NCBI RefSeq assembly: GCF_030123325.1
Contig: NZ_CP126106.1
Span: 167,501-231,500 of the forward strand
Direction: 5' to 3'
Length of the DNA: 64,000 nucleotides
From: Peribacillus simplex
GTDB lineage: Bacteria; Bacillota; Bacilli; Bacillales; DSM-1321
Positions 45,935 to 54,812 of this stretch are shown here, piece by piece. The first letter of the stretch is position 1; every line of letters starts with the position of its first letter. The translations under genes were made by a program, and so were the position numbers. Below the pieces are notes generated by a model. The model ran no database searches, was not told the DNA's origin, and saw only the letters and a list, made by a program, of their open reading frames with translations.

Positions 45935-46727
45935 AATATCCCGGAATATTTACTTCATACCCTATATCTTATGGATTGCTTTATTCGTGATCGCACCCAT
46001 TTTGTTAATCCTTTACTATTCCTTCTTTGACATTGAAGGCAATCTATCTTTGATTAACTATCAAAAGTTCTTTACGCCTGTATATTTAAAAATGACTTTA
46101 AGCTCATTTTGGTATGCTTTCCTGATTACGGGGATATCCCTTTTAGTCGCTTATCCGACCGCTTATTTGTTAACGAAAACAAAGCATAAGCAGTTGTGGC
46201 TTTTGCTGATCATCGTTCCTTCCTGGATCAATTTACTTTTGAAGGCTTATGCCTTCATTGGTATTTTTGGCACTTATGGTGTGGCGAATGGTTTTCTAGA
46301 AGCGGTAGGAATCGGAAAGCAGCAGATTCTCTTTACGGATTTCAGCTTCATATTCGTTTCGGTTTATATTTTCATCCCGTTTATGATCTTACCGATATTC
46401 AATGCGCTTGATAAAATGAATCCAACCCTTGTGGATGCGGCCAATGACTTGGGAGCGTCCCGTTGGATGACATTCCGCCGTGTCATTTTCCCATTGACGT
46501 TAGATGGTGTAAAGACGGGATGCCAGGTAGTCTTCATCCCGGCACTTTCATTGTTCATGCTTACAAGACTGATTGCCGGTAATAGAGTCATTACGCTTGG
46601 TACGGCTATCGAGCAGCACTTCCTTGTGACACAGGATTGGGGAATGGGTTCCACAATTGCGGTATTTTTGATTATTATAATGTTCCTGATTATGTTTGTA
46701 ACGGGTAACCGAAAGCAGGGTGTATAA
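45924..46727 (+). CDS. potB: Spermidine/putrescine ABC transporter permease PotB
   Basis: Inner-membrane permease of 267 residues with six hydrophobic segments. The EAA loop NPTLVDAANDLGASRWMTFRR that contacts PotA is in the second half. The ATG at 45924 is chosen since the product then starts MKNKISRNIYFIPYILW, as in relatives, with ggggaaag in front; the frame extends 24 codons upstream inside potA. Overlaps at both ends indicate coupled translation. Confidence 0.9.
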   Translation: MKNKISRNIYFIPYILWIALFVIAPILLILYYSFFDIEGNLSLINYQKFFTPVYLKMTLSSFWYAFLITGISLLVAYPTAYLLTKTKHKQLWLLLIIVPSWINLLLKAYAFIGIFGTYGVANGFLEAVGIGKQQILFTDFSFIFVSVYIFIPFMILPIFNALDKMNPTLVDAANDLGASRWMTFRRVIFPLTLDGVKTGCQVVFIPALSLFMLTRLIAGNRVITLGTAIEQHFLVTQDWGMGSTIAVFLIIIMFLIMFVTGNRKQGV

Positions 46728-46728
46728 A

Positions 46729-47532
46729 TTGGGCAATAAATTATCACCAATATCAAAAGCGTTTCTCGTTTTGATTTTTCTCATACTCTATGCACCGATT
46801 TTCTTTTTAGTCTTTTACTCTTTTAACAGCGGTGGAACGATGTATGACTTTAAAGGGTTCACGATGGAGTGGTACAAGGAACTATTCCAAGATACAAGGC
46901 TGCTGATCATTGTATTGAATACACTTGTGATCGCTTTATTATCCGCACTGATCTCAACGATCATAGGGGTGATGGGGGCGATTGGAATTCGGTCCTTTAC
47001 GAGCAGTAAATCTAAGAATACGGTATTATCATTGAATAATGTATTGATAGTCAGTCCCGATGTGATCATCGGTGCTTCCTTCCTGATTTTATTCACGATG
47101 GCCGGGATCAAGCTTGGATTTTACTCGGTACTGTTGTCGCATATCGCCTTCAGCATCCCGATCGTAGTGCTGCTGGTCCTTCCGAAACTTCAGGAAATGA
47201 GCCCTACTTTAATTGATGCGGCCCGAGATTTAGGGGCAAGCCGGTGGGATGTATTGACGAAGGTGATTCTTCCATACATCTTACCAGGTATCTTTGCTGG
47301 TTTTTTTATGGCATTGACTTATTCACTTGATGATTTTGCAGTTACGTTCTTTGTGACCGGTAATGGCTTCTCCACCCTTTCTGTGGAAATCTATTCACTG
47401 GCCCGCCGTGGGATTTCATTGAATATCAATGCACTATCGACACTGCTGTTCGTCGTGACACTGCTGTTGGTTGTCGTATATTACTTTATAACTCAACGTG
47501 TAAGGCAAACGGGAATGGGGGGGAAACGATGA
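46729..47532 (+). CDS. potC: Spermidine/putrescine ABC transporter permease PotC
   Basis: Inner-membrane permease of 267 residues with six hydrophobic segments and the EAA loop SPTLIDAARDLGASRWDVLTK. The start is not certain: a TTG at 46729 has agggtg six bases upstream, while the GTG at 46720 overlaps that site and the potB stop codon. I prefer TTG. It pairs with PotB to form the membrane channel. Confidence 0.9.
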   Translation: MGNKLSPISKAFLVLIFLILYAPIFFLVFYSFNSGGTMYDFKGFTMEWYKELFQDTRLLIIVLNTLVIALLSALISTIIGVMGAIGIRSFTSSKSKNTVLSLNNVLIVSPDVIIGASFLILFTMAGIKLGFYSVLLSHIAFSIPIVVLLVLPKLQEMSPTLIDAARDLGASRWDVLTKVILPYILPGIFAGFFMALTYSLDDFAVTFFVTGNGFSTLSVEIYSLARRGISLNINALSTLLFVVTLLLVVVYYFITQRVRQTGMGGKR

Positions 47533-48602
47533 AAAGGCTTGTCCAAATGTTTTTGATCATTTCCCTCGTATCCGCTTTGCTGCTATATGCGATTTCAAGA
47601 TTGAATTCATCGCAGGGGTTTACGAGCAGCAATACGCTTACCATCTATAATTGGGGCGATTACATCGATACGGATCTAATCGAACGTTTTGAAGAAGAAA
47701 CAGGGATAAAGGTCATTTATGAGACGTTCGATTCGAATGAGGCCATGATGACTAAAATCGAACAGGGCGGTACTACTTATGATATTGCCATTCCGTCTGA
47801 GTATATGATCGATAAGATGCGGCAGGAAGACTTGCTGATTCCCTTGGATCATTCCAAGCTTCCGAATTTGAAAAACATCGATGAGCGGTTCATCGACCTG
47901 CCATTCGATCCGGAGAATAAATATTCCGTCCCTTATTTCTGGGGAACTGTTGGAATTGTTTACAATTCCAAGATGCTCGGCGGCAAAGAAATAACGGCCT
48001 GGGCGGATTTATGGGATAAAGATTTAAAAAATGAAATCCTTTTGACGGATGGGGCTAGGGAAGTGATGGGCATGGGTCTGAACTCTTTGAATTATTCATT
48101 GAATGATATAGATGAAGAACACCTTCAAGAGGCAAAATCCAAACTTGATGCCCTCACCCCGAATATTAAAGCGATAGTGGGAGATGAAAGCCGCATGCTA
48201 TTGGAAGCCCAGGAAGCGGCGATCGGCCTTGTTTGGTCGGGTGTCGCTTCTGAAATCATGGCAGAAAATGAAGATCTCGAATACGTTGTTCCAAAAGAGG
48301 GGTCCAATTTATGGTTTGATAATATGGTCATCCCGAAAACAACCAAAAACGTGGATGCGGCTCACCAGTTCATCAACTTCATGCTGGACCCGAAAGTTGC
48401 GGCACAGAATGCTGAATATGTAAGTTATTCGACACCCAATAAAGAAGCACTGAAATATATGCCTGAAGAAGTGGTGAAGGATGAACGTTTCTATCCATCA
48501 CCGGAACTGACAAAGAAACTCGAAGTGTACGAAAACCTCGGGAAGAAAAACTTGGCCCATTACAACGAACTCTTCCTTGAATTCAAGATGCATCGTAAAT
48601 AA
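47529..48602 (+). CDS. potD: Spermidine/putrescine-binding protein PotD
   Basis: Extracytoplasmic solute-binding protein of 357 residues that delivers polyamines to PotBC. The fold-typical start LTIYNWGDYIDTDLIERFEEETGIKV lies at about 36-61 and Asp/Glu residues for amine binding follow (YDIAIPSEYMI, WGTVGIVYN, FIDDNMVIPK-like FDNMVIPK). Unusually there is no lipobox Cys: the hydrophobic N-terminus (about 7-24) looks like an uncleaved anchor or a plain signal peptide. The start overlaps the potC stop by four bases. Confidence 0.92.
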   Translation: MKRLVQMFLIISLVSALLLYAISRLNSSQGFTSSNTLTIYNWGDYIDTDLIERFEEETGIKVIYETFDSNEAMMTKIEQGGTTYDIAIPSEYMIDKMRQEDLLIPLDHSKLPNLKNIDERFIDLPFDPENKYSVPYFWGTVGIVYNSKMLGGKEITAWADLWDKDLKNEILLTDGAREVMGMGLNSLNYSLNDIDEEHLQEAKSKLDALTPNIKAIVGDESRMLLEAQEAAIGLVWSGVASEIMAENEDLEYVVPKEGSNLWFDNMVIPKTTKNVDAAHQFINFMLDPKVAAQNAEYVSYSTPNKEALKYMPEEVVKDERFYPSPELTKKLEVYENLGKKNLAHYNELFLEFKMHRK

Positions 48603-48612
48603 CACAAGAAGA

Positions 48613-48653
48613 AAAGCATCGTGTAGGAATTCCCTCCGTACACCATGCTTTTT
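48613..48653 (+). terminator. Terminator of the pot operon
   Basis: Stem aaagcatcgtgta/tacaccatgcttt (one mismatch) with a 15-base loop, then ttttt. Confidence 0.85.
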
Positions 48654-48888
48654 CCCATTCCGTTACCTGTATATCAAAAGTCGATATAACGGTATAATTT
48701 CGTTTTTTGTAGTGATCAACCAATCTCAAAGTAACTTGGTAGTAGAATGAAATACTCTAAAATATCTGTAGAGATATAAGTATGTTAGTATAATGATAGG
48801 TTAGTGCATATTGAAGGTAAGATTAAAATCTTAAGGATTAATTAATATTTCCACGCTATCATTATAGAAAAATTAAGGGAGAGTATTC

Positions 48889-49779
48889 ATGAAACTATTA
48901 AGAAGCACGAAGGCATATATTTGGGCAGGGAGCATTTTGATCATTGCGGGGATCATGGCATTTGCGATGATATCGTCCACGGATAAGACAATGGCGAGTA
49001 TCGATGGCGAGAAAATCAATAAGGATGAGCTATATGATGCGCTTGTTGCGGGGTACGGAGCAGATACTTTGGACTTGTTGATTACGAATAAATTGGTTGA
49101 ATTGGAAGCGGAAAAAGCGGGAATTAAAATTAAGGATGAAGAAATCCAGAAAGAAATTGATACTATGGCTGAGTCCTATGGTGATGAAAAGTCGTTAAAA
49201 GAGCAATTGGAAGCAAGCGGTTCTTCCATGGATGCCTTAAAAAAGGACATCGTGGTTTATCTGCAAACGAAAAAACTGGTCGAACCGAGAATTACCGTGA
49301 CGGACGATGAAATCAGTACGTATTTTGAAGATAATAAAGAAACATTTGATCAAGCTGAACAAGTGGAAGCTAGTCATATCTTAGTAGAAGACGAAAAAAC
49401 GGCTAAAAAAGTTGCGAAAGAAATTGCAGAAGGCGGTGATTTCGCTAAATTGGCAGCTGAATATTCCACTGATACACAAACGGCGGATAACGGCGGAAGC
49501 CTGGGGTATTTTGGGAAAGGTGATATGGTGGAAGAGTTTGAAGATGTTGCCTTTGATCTTGATATAAATAAAGTCAGTGATCCAGTCAAAACCGATTATG
49601 GCTACCATATCATAAAAGTAACCGGTAAGAAGGAAGCAAAAAAAGCTAATTTAGATGACAGTAAAGGTGTAATTAAAGAAACGCTTCTTTCTGAAAAATT
49701 ACAAGAGGAATATCCCGTTTGGTTAGCGGAAGTGAAAAAAGATCATGAGATAACGAATAAATTAGAGGACTCTAACTAA
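48889..49779 (+). CDS. PrsA-like foldase / parvulin-type peptidyl-prolyl isomerase
   Basis: Extracytoplasmic folding helper of 296 residues. An N-terminal membrane segment (about 9-28) is followed by a SurA/PrsA-like N domain and a parvulin PPIase domain at about 160-250 (ASHILVEDEKTAKKVAKEI, GDFAKLAAEYSTDTQTADNGGSLGYFGKGDMV, VSDPVKTDYGYHIIKV). Typical PrsA has a lipobox Cys; this protein does not, so it would be anchored by its membrane helix, as for B. subtilis YacD. Clients are presumably secreted proteins. RBS aagggagag precedes the ATG. Confidence 0.88.
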   Translation: MKLLRSTKAYIWAGSILIIAGIMAFAMISSTDKTMASIDGEKINKDELYDALVAGYGADTLDLLITNKLVELEAEKAGIKIKDEEIQKEIDTMAESYGDEKSLKEQLEASGSSMDALKKDIVVYLQTKKLVEPRITVTDDEISTYFEDNKETFDQAEQVEASHILVEDEKTAKKVAKEIAEGGDFAKLAAEYSTDTQTADNGGSLGYFGKGDMVEEFEDVAFDLDINKVSDPVKTDYGYHIIKVTGKKEAKKANLDDSKGVIKETLLSEKLQEEYPVWLAEVKKDHEITNKLEDSN

Positions 49780-49811
49780 GGTTATCAAGTGAAGTGATAT
49801 ACCGAACAAAG

Positions 49812-49840
49812 AAGCTGAGGCATAACGCCTCAGCTTTTTT
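49812..49840 (+). terminator. Terminator of the prsA-like gene
   Basis: Nine-bp stem aagctgaggc/gcctcagctt with an ataac loop and six T. The same hairpin recurs at 50368-50397. Confidence 0.88.
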
Positions 49841-49861
49841 AATGACTTGTACAATTTGGAT

Positions 49862-49986
49862 GTTGATTTCCGCTCCAGGCACTAGCTTTCCGCGGGCGGT
49901 CGTGGAGCCTCCTCGGCTTGCGCCTGCGGGGTCTCCCCTAGACACGCTTTTCCCGCAGGAGTCTCGTACCTTCCACTCCAATCAAC
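49862..49986 (-). repeat. GC-rich palindromic intergenic repeat, copy C
   Basis: Minus-strand orientation relative to copy A: gttgatttccgctccagg ... gactcc-type complement gtctcgtacc ... ccaatcaac. Preceded directly by atgacttgtacaatttggat after the T-run of a terminator. Together with copy D it fills most of the 620-base gap between the prsA-like and YtxH-like genes. Confidence 0.88.
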
Positions 49987-50120
49987 TCCGTTATTAGATT
50001 TAGATAGAACCATACCTATTGAGTTGAAGTTGTTGCTTTTGGGTCAAATGGCTCGTGATGAAAGGTAAGTTATCCGACCCCCATTTGCCTCAGCTTTCTA
50101 ATGGCTTGTACAATTAGGAC

Positions 50121-50246
50121 GTTGATTTCCGCTCCAGGCACTCGCTTTCCGCGGGCGTTCCGGGGAGCCTCCTCGGCTAGCGCCAGCGGGGTCTCCCTTG
50201 GACGCGCTTTTCCCGCAGGAGTCTTGCACCTTCCGCTCCAATCCAC
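50121..50246 (-). repeat. GC-rich palindromic intergenic repeat, copy D
   Basis: Same orientation and order of blocks as copy C and about 85 percent alike by eye. It is preceded by gcctcagctttctaatggcttgtacaattaggac in parts (50084-50120), so the terminator arm, flank and repeat were duplicated together. The sequences after both copies (ttattagatttagatagaa / ttattaaatttagatagaa) also match. Confidence 0.88.
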
Positions 50247-50367
50247 TTTGTTATTAAATTTAGATAGAAACCATACCTGGGAGTTGAAGGAGTTGCTTTG
50301 GGTCAGTTGGTTCAGGAACATCATTTGATGAAAGGTACATTTTCCGGACCCCTTGTGTCTGCAAAAA

Positions 50368-50397
50368 AAAGCTGAGGCATAATGCCTCAGCTTTTTT
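50368..50397. terminator. Bidirectional terminator before the YtxH-like gene
   Basis: Stem aagctgaggc/gcctcagctt with an ataat loop, flanked by A8 on the left and T6 on the right, so it can act in both directions. It serves the minus-strand YtxH-like gene and repeats the terminator at 49812. Confidence 0.85.
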
Positions 50398-50402
50398 ATA
50401 TA

Positions 50403-50945
50403 TTAGAAGTTGGATGAAATGGATTTTTGATTGGATAATCCTGATTTTTTAACGATTTCATCACTTTCTTTTTCATTTTTATCATTATCGGATTTCAATG
50501 ATTGTGATGGTGTTTCTTTCAGCTGTTTACCGGCAACGACCACTTTTGAACTGATGTCTTTCAATTCACTTGTTGCGTCTTTAGCTGTACCAAGGGCATC
50601 AGTGGAGATATCCTTTACTTCGGATACTTTATCCACCACGTCTTCATTAACGGTTTCATATAGTGTTTCAACGTCATTGATTGCCTCTTTAATCGTCTCC
50701 GTTGCCCCTTTGACTCCTGATACCATCTGATCCTTCATTTCGCTGGGATTTTCCTTGACCTGTTCAATCATATTCATGGAGTTGTCTTTTAAAAGGACGG
50801 CAGAACGCTTTACTTTACTTCTTGTATTGGAGTCAAGCAAGGTCAACGCACCACCAACAAGCCCCCCAATCAGAATCCCTTTTAAGAGTTTGCTATTCGG
50901 TTGAGTTTCGATAGTTGATTGATTTTCGATGGTTGATTGAGTCAT
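50403..50945 (-). CDS. YtxH-like stress-associated membrane protein
   Basis: Protein of 180 residues. A short N-terminal hydrophobic glycine-rich segment (about 22-40, LKGILIGGLVGGALTLL) anchors it; the rest is charged, lysine/glutamate-rich and amphipathic, likely helical or coiled coil (EAINDVETLYETVNEDVVDKVSEV). This is the YtxH general-stress layout. A SigB-like promoter lies upstream on the minus strand, which supports a general-stress role. RBS aaaggaggaa precedes the ATG. The biochemical function is unknown. Confidence 0.7.
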   Translation of the reverse strand: MTQSTIENQSTIETQPNSKLLKGILIGGLVGGALTLLDSNTRSKVKRSAVLLKDNSMNMIEQVKENPSEMKDQMVSGVKGATETIKEAINDVETLYETVNEDVVDKVSEVKDISTDALGTAKDATSELKDISSKVVVAGKQLKETPSQSLKSDNDKNEKESDEIVKKSGLSNQKSISSNF

Positions 50946-50991
50946 TTATATTTCCTCCTTTAGAATAGTAGATTGTGTGCTTACTTTGGGT

Positions 50992-51017
50992 TTTCCCTTA
51001 TTTACCATAAGTTAAAC
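50992..51017 (-). promoter_or_regulatory. SigB-like promoter of the YtxH-like gene
   Basis: On the minus strand GTTTAA (51017-51012) and GGGAAA (50997-50992) are separated by 14 bases, close to the SigB pattern GTTTaa-N12-15-GGGtAt, about 50 bases before the start codon. Confidence 0.55.
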
Positions 51018-51114
51018 TGGAAATAATAAACTATCATGGGATTGACATAATAAATAAAACAATAGTAATCTACATATAGTTAAATGACTGAACTACTTTT
51101 CGGGAGGTGCAACG

Positions 51115-51579
51115 ATGACTAATGACAAAGTTTCTGGATTGATTGATCGATATATGAGGGTTTCCTTCTATGTCAATAAGATGGGTGAGCTTTTAATAAA
51201 AGACCAGATTTGTGATGTGCTGACGAATGAACAATACTATACTTTACGGTTCATTCAACAACAGCGGTTGTGTACATCGACGGAAATCAGTGATGCCTTT
51301 TATATTAATAAGAGTGCCGTCACGTCCAACATCAACAGGCTGGAAGGCAAAGGATTGATAGAACGGGAACAGGACCTGGTTGACCGAAGGGTCTTTCACT
51401 TGAAGCTTTCCAAAGAGGGGGAAGCATTGTTACAGGAAACGGAAAATAAGATTCATAAATTGGTAGAGAGCATCATGACGAAATTCGATTATGAAGAGAT
51501 CGTTAAATTCCTTGATACATATGAGAAGCTTTCACAAATTTTCATTCAAATGAAAAATGAGGAATGGGAGGAAGTATAA
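51115..51579 (+). CDS. MarR-family transcriptional regulator
   Basis: Winged-helix regulator of 154 residues with DNA-reading helix STEISDAFYINKSAVTSNINRL at about 61-82 and the wing IEREQDLVDRRVFHLKLSKEG at about 87-107. The stop codon TAA is followed immediately by the ATG of the MMPL transporter, so the two form a tight operon and the regulator probably represses it. A TTGACA at 51042-51047 is the likely -35. RBS cgggaggtg precedes the ATG. Confidence 0.88.
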   Translation: MTNDKVSGLIDRYMRVSFYVNKMGELLIKDQICDVLTNEQYYTLRFIQQQRLCTSTEISDAFYINKSAVTSNINRLEGKGLIEREQDLVDRRVFHLKLSKEGEALLQETENKIHKLVESIMTKFDYEEIVKFLDTYEKLSQIFIQMKNEEWEEV

Positions 51580-54500
51580 ATGAGGGGGATCATTAAGGGA
51601 AGATGGCTGGTCATTATCGTTTGGGTTGCAATTACAGCAGGATTATTGTTTGCGGCACCGAATATGGCGGAACTTGTCCGGAATAAGGGACAGCTGGATG
51701 TACCGGCAGAGTATTCCTCCGGGATGGCCAATGAGCTAATGAAAGAGATCCAGGATAAGGATGAGTCACAAGTGGCTCTCGTATTCCATGGTGATAAGAA
51801 GTTGTCTTCCTCGGAATTGAAGGAGATTGAGATAGCGATCCAAAAGCTTGAAAAGAATAAAGCAGAGCTTGGCATCAAAGAGGTCATGACCCATTTTAAA
51901 GAGCCCTCGCTAAAAGATCAGTTGGTCTCGGAGAATGAATCAACAGTTTTGACTTCCATCACGATGGTCAAGGGGGACCGAGAAGCTAAGGACGTGATCG
52001 ATGCCCTTTATAAAGAGTTGGATCAAGTGGATGTCGAGCATTATTACACAAGCAGCTGGATGATCGATGAAGATCTTAATGCCAACTCCCAAGAGGGGCT
52101 GAAGAAAACTGAAGGCATCACGGTCGTCTTCATTCTGGCTGTATTGCTGATAGTCTTCCGTTCAGTGGTGACACCGATCATTCCGTTAGTAACAGTCGGT
52201 TTCACTTATTTATGTTCACAATCCATCGTCTCATTCCTGGTGGATATATGGGACTTTCCGATTTCGTCTTACACCCAAATATTCCTGGTAGGTATTTTAT
52301 TTGGAATCGGGACTGATTATTGCATCCTGCTTCTTAGTCGTTTCAAGGAGGAGCTATCGTCACGGGAGTCCTTGCCTGAAGCGATCGTGGAGACATATCG
52401 TACCGCCGGTAAGACTGTCTTCTTCAGTGGGCTGACCGTAATGATTGGCTTTGCGGCAATCGGTTTTTCTACTTTTAAGCTCTATCAATCTGCGGCGGCC
52501 GTTGCCATAGGGGTTTTCATTTTAATGATTGCCCTTTATACGATCGTTCCATTTTTCATGGCGGTTCTTGGCAAGAAGCTATTTTGGCCGGCAAAAGGGA
52601 AGCTTGAGCATAGTGAAAGTAAACTATGGGGAATTCTCGGTAACTTCTCCTTGAACCGCCCATTGTTGGCGCTTATGATCGTTGCAATCGTCTGTGTTCC
52701 CTTTTTGTTTATGTATGATGGGAAGATTTCCTATAACTCCCTAGAAGAAGCGGGCGATGATGTTCCTTCCATCATGGCATTTAATATCATTTCCGATGAA
52801 TTCGGGCCAGGACAATCCATGCCAACACAGATTGTCATAAAAAATGACGAACGCATGGATTCGGAGGATTACGTCGCACTTGCTGAAAAAATCAGCCAGG
52901 AAGTCGTCAAGGTGGATGAAGTCGATGTAGTTCGTTCCATGACCCGTCCGACAGGTGAACCCATTAAGGACTTATTTGTCGCGAACCAGGCCGAAACTTT
53001 AGAAAAGGGAATCGGGGAAGGAAATGAAGGCATTAAACAAATCAGTGATGGATTAAAAACGGCAGGCAGTGAGCTTTCCGATTCAGGACCGCGCTTGAAG
53101 CAAGCGACGGACGGAATAGGGGGTCTCATATCCGGGACCAATGAATTAAAGAGCGGCGTAGGTCAGGTGGAGAAGGCGTTAACAAGCATTGAAGCAGGCA
53201 TTCGCGATGGATCCTCAGGGACTGGGGACATTAAAAACGGACTGATTGAGGTCAAGGCAAACTTGGAGAAGCTCGCCACCGGAAGCGGACAGCTCCTCGA
53301 AGGCTATGAACAATCAGCTAATGGGTTAAGTGAACTCACAGGGGGATACAAAGAGATTCAAACTAACCTTACGGGCGTATCACAAAGCCTTGCTGGGTTA
53401 AATCCTTCTTTTGAGCAAATGGAAGCCGCACATCCAGAATTACAGGCTGATCAGTCCTATCAAACGATCAAGCAAACGGTGCAAGGGGCACAGGGTGGCT
53501 TGGAGCCAATGGCAGCGGGCCTTTCCGAGCTCAATAGGAATCTTGGTTCAGTGTCCGGGGGTTTGAATACGGCGAATCAAAATATGGCAGAGATCGTAAA
53601 GGGTCAAAATTCTCTAGGAGAGGGCCTGAACCAATTGATTTCAGGTGTTGACACATTACAAAAAGGTCTAAGCACCATGGCCAATGGTCAGGGGGAAGTC
53701 ATAAATAACCTGTCAGGATTTAAAGGTGGCCTTACCAGCTTAAGTAATGGGCAGCAAGAGCTCCTAAATGGTTTTTCAAGCCTTGGCGGGCAACTTACCG
53801 ATTTGACAGATGGCTTAAATGAAAGTGCGGATGGTCTGAATGATGTCCATGATGGACTATCGTCCGCACAGGGTTATTTATCAGGGCTGGCAAAAACGGA
53901 TAAAACGGTAACAGGCATGTACATTCCCAAAGAAGTAGTGGAAAGCGAAGAGTTCAGGGAAGCATTGAACGCGTATTTATCTGAAGATGGTAAAATCATG
54001 ACCATGGATGTGGTATTCAAGGCGAATCCATATTCCAATGAAGCAATCGAGCAAATCAATTCGATTGAGGCAACCATTGAAAGAGTAACGAAAGATACAA
54101 AGCTTGAAAATGCGCAGGTGGCGATAGGGGGAATCACAAGTACACATCATGACTTGGGCATGATGTCTGAGGAGGATTTCTCGCGGACGGTCGTTTTGAT
54201 GCTGTCGGGTATCGCAATCATTCTCTTTTTCATGCTGCGATCACTGGTCATGCCGGTCTATTTGATTGTGTCGCTCGTTTTGACTTATTATACAGCGGCA
54301 GCCATTACAGAGTTGGTTTTTGTTAATATTCTCGGTTATGCCGGCATCGGCTGGGCAGTTCCTTTCTTTGCTTTCGTCATCTTGATTGCTCTTGGCATTG
54401 ACTATAGCATTTTCTTGATGGATCGCTTTAACGAGTGGAAAGATAAACCGGTCAAGGAAGCGATGTCACTGTCCATGAGAAAAATGGGAACGGTGATCAT

Positions 54501-54696
54501 CTCAGCGGCTGTCATTCTGGGCGGAACCTTTGCTGCCATGATGCCAGCAGGTGTTTTATCGCTCTTGGAGATAGCCACTCTAATTTTGGTGGGGCTTGCT
54601 TTATATGCGTTTGTCATATTGCCATTGTTTATTCCTGTTATGGTTGCGACGTTTGGAAATGCAAATTGGTGGCCGTTTTTGAAAAATAAGGAGTAA
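51580..54696 (+). CDS. MMPL/RND-family transporter with long coiled-coil insertion
   Basis: Large membrane exporter of 1038 residues of the YdfJ/MmpL type. One membrane helix is at about 7-25, an extracytoplasmic domain precedes five helices at about 170-345 (GIGTDYCILLLSRFKEE carries the proton-relay Asp), and a second bundle fills about 860-1030 (ALGIDYSIFLMDRFNEW). Between them, residues about 470-775 form a heptad-like region rich in G, S, L and Q (GINELKSGVGQVEKAL, LNQLISGVDTLQKGLSTMANGQ), as in YhgE/Pip-type proteins. Usual Bacillus YdfJ is about 720 residues, so the insertion accounts for the size. The MarR gene directly upstream suggests drug or lipid-linked induction. Confidence 0.88.
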   Translation: MRGIIKGRWLVIIVWVAITAGLLFAAPNMAELVRNKGQLDVPAEYSSGMANELMKEIQDKDESQVALVFHGDKKLSSSELKEIEIAIQKLEKNKAELGIKEVMTHFKEPSLKDQLVSENESTVLTSITMVKGDREAKDVIDALYKELDQVDVEHYYTSSWMIDEDLNANSQEGLKKTEGITVVFILAVLLIVFRSVVTPIIPLVTVGFTYLCSQSIVSFLVDIWDFPISSYTQIFLVGILFGIGTDYCILLLSRFKEELSSRESLPEAIVETYRTAGKTVFFSGLTVMIGFAAIGFSTFKLYQSAAAVAIGVFILMIALYTIVPFFMAVLGKKLFWPAKGKLEHSESKLWGILGNFSLNRPLLALMIVAIVCVPFLFMYDGKISYNSLEEAGDDVPSIMAFNIISDEFGPGQSMPTQIVIKNDERMDSEDYVALAEKISQEVVKVDEVDVVRSMTRPTGEPIKDLFVANQAETLEKGIGEGNEGIKQISDGLKTAGSELSDSGPRLKQATDGIGGLISGTNELKSGVGQVEKALTSIEAGIRDGSSGTGDIKNGLIEVKANLEKLATGSGQLLEGYEQSANGLSELTGGYKEIQTNLTGVSQSLAGLNPSFEQMEAAHPELQADQSYQTIKQTVQGAQGGLEPMAAGLSELNRNLGSVSGGLNTANQNMAEIVKGQNSLGEGLNQLISGVDTLQKGLSTMANGQGEVINNLSGFKGGLTSLSNGQQELLNGFSSLGGQLTDLTDGLNESADGLNDVHDGLSSAQGYLSGLAKTDKTVTGMYIPKEVVESEEFREALNAYLSEDGKIMTMDVVFKANPYSNEAIEQINSIEATIERVTKDTKLENAQVAIGGITSTHHDLGMMSEEDFSRTVVLMLSGIAIILFFMLRSLVMPVYLIVSLVLTYYTAAAITELVFVNILGYAGIGWAVPFFAFVILIALGIDYSIFLMDRFNEWKDKPVKEAMSLSMRKMGTVIISAAVILGGTFAAMMPAGVLSLLEIATLILVGLALYAFVILPLFIPVMVATFGNANWWPFLKNKE

Positions 54697-54718
54697 AGGG
54701 AAGTAACCATTAAATAAA

Positions 54719-54750
54719 AGGAAGGCATCCTAATGGATGCCTTCTTTTAT
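54719..54750. terminator. Terminator between convergent MMPL and SIS genes
   Basis: Stem aggaaggcatcc/ggatgccttct with a taat loop; T-rich to the right and A-rich to the left, so it may serve both strands. Confidence 0.8.
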
Positions 54751-54812
54751 AGTTCACCACGACTGCTTCACGATGAACATGAAGCTTATGTATTCCTTTT
54801 TGGCATATCGAA

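Noticed and set aside
49794..50328. Frames of 67-84 codons across the repeats
   Set aside because: They translate repeat copies C and D; near-identical residues such as SAPGT.FPRA in both come from the repeated DNA, not from a gene family.
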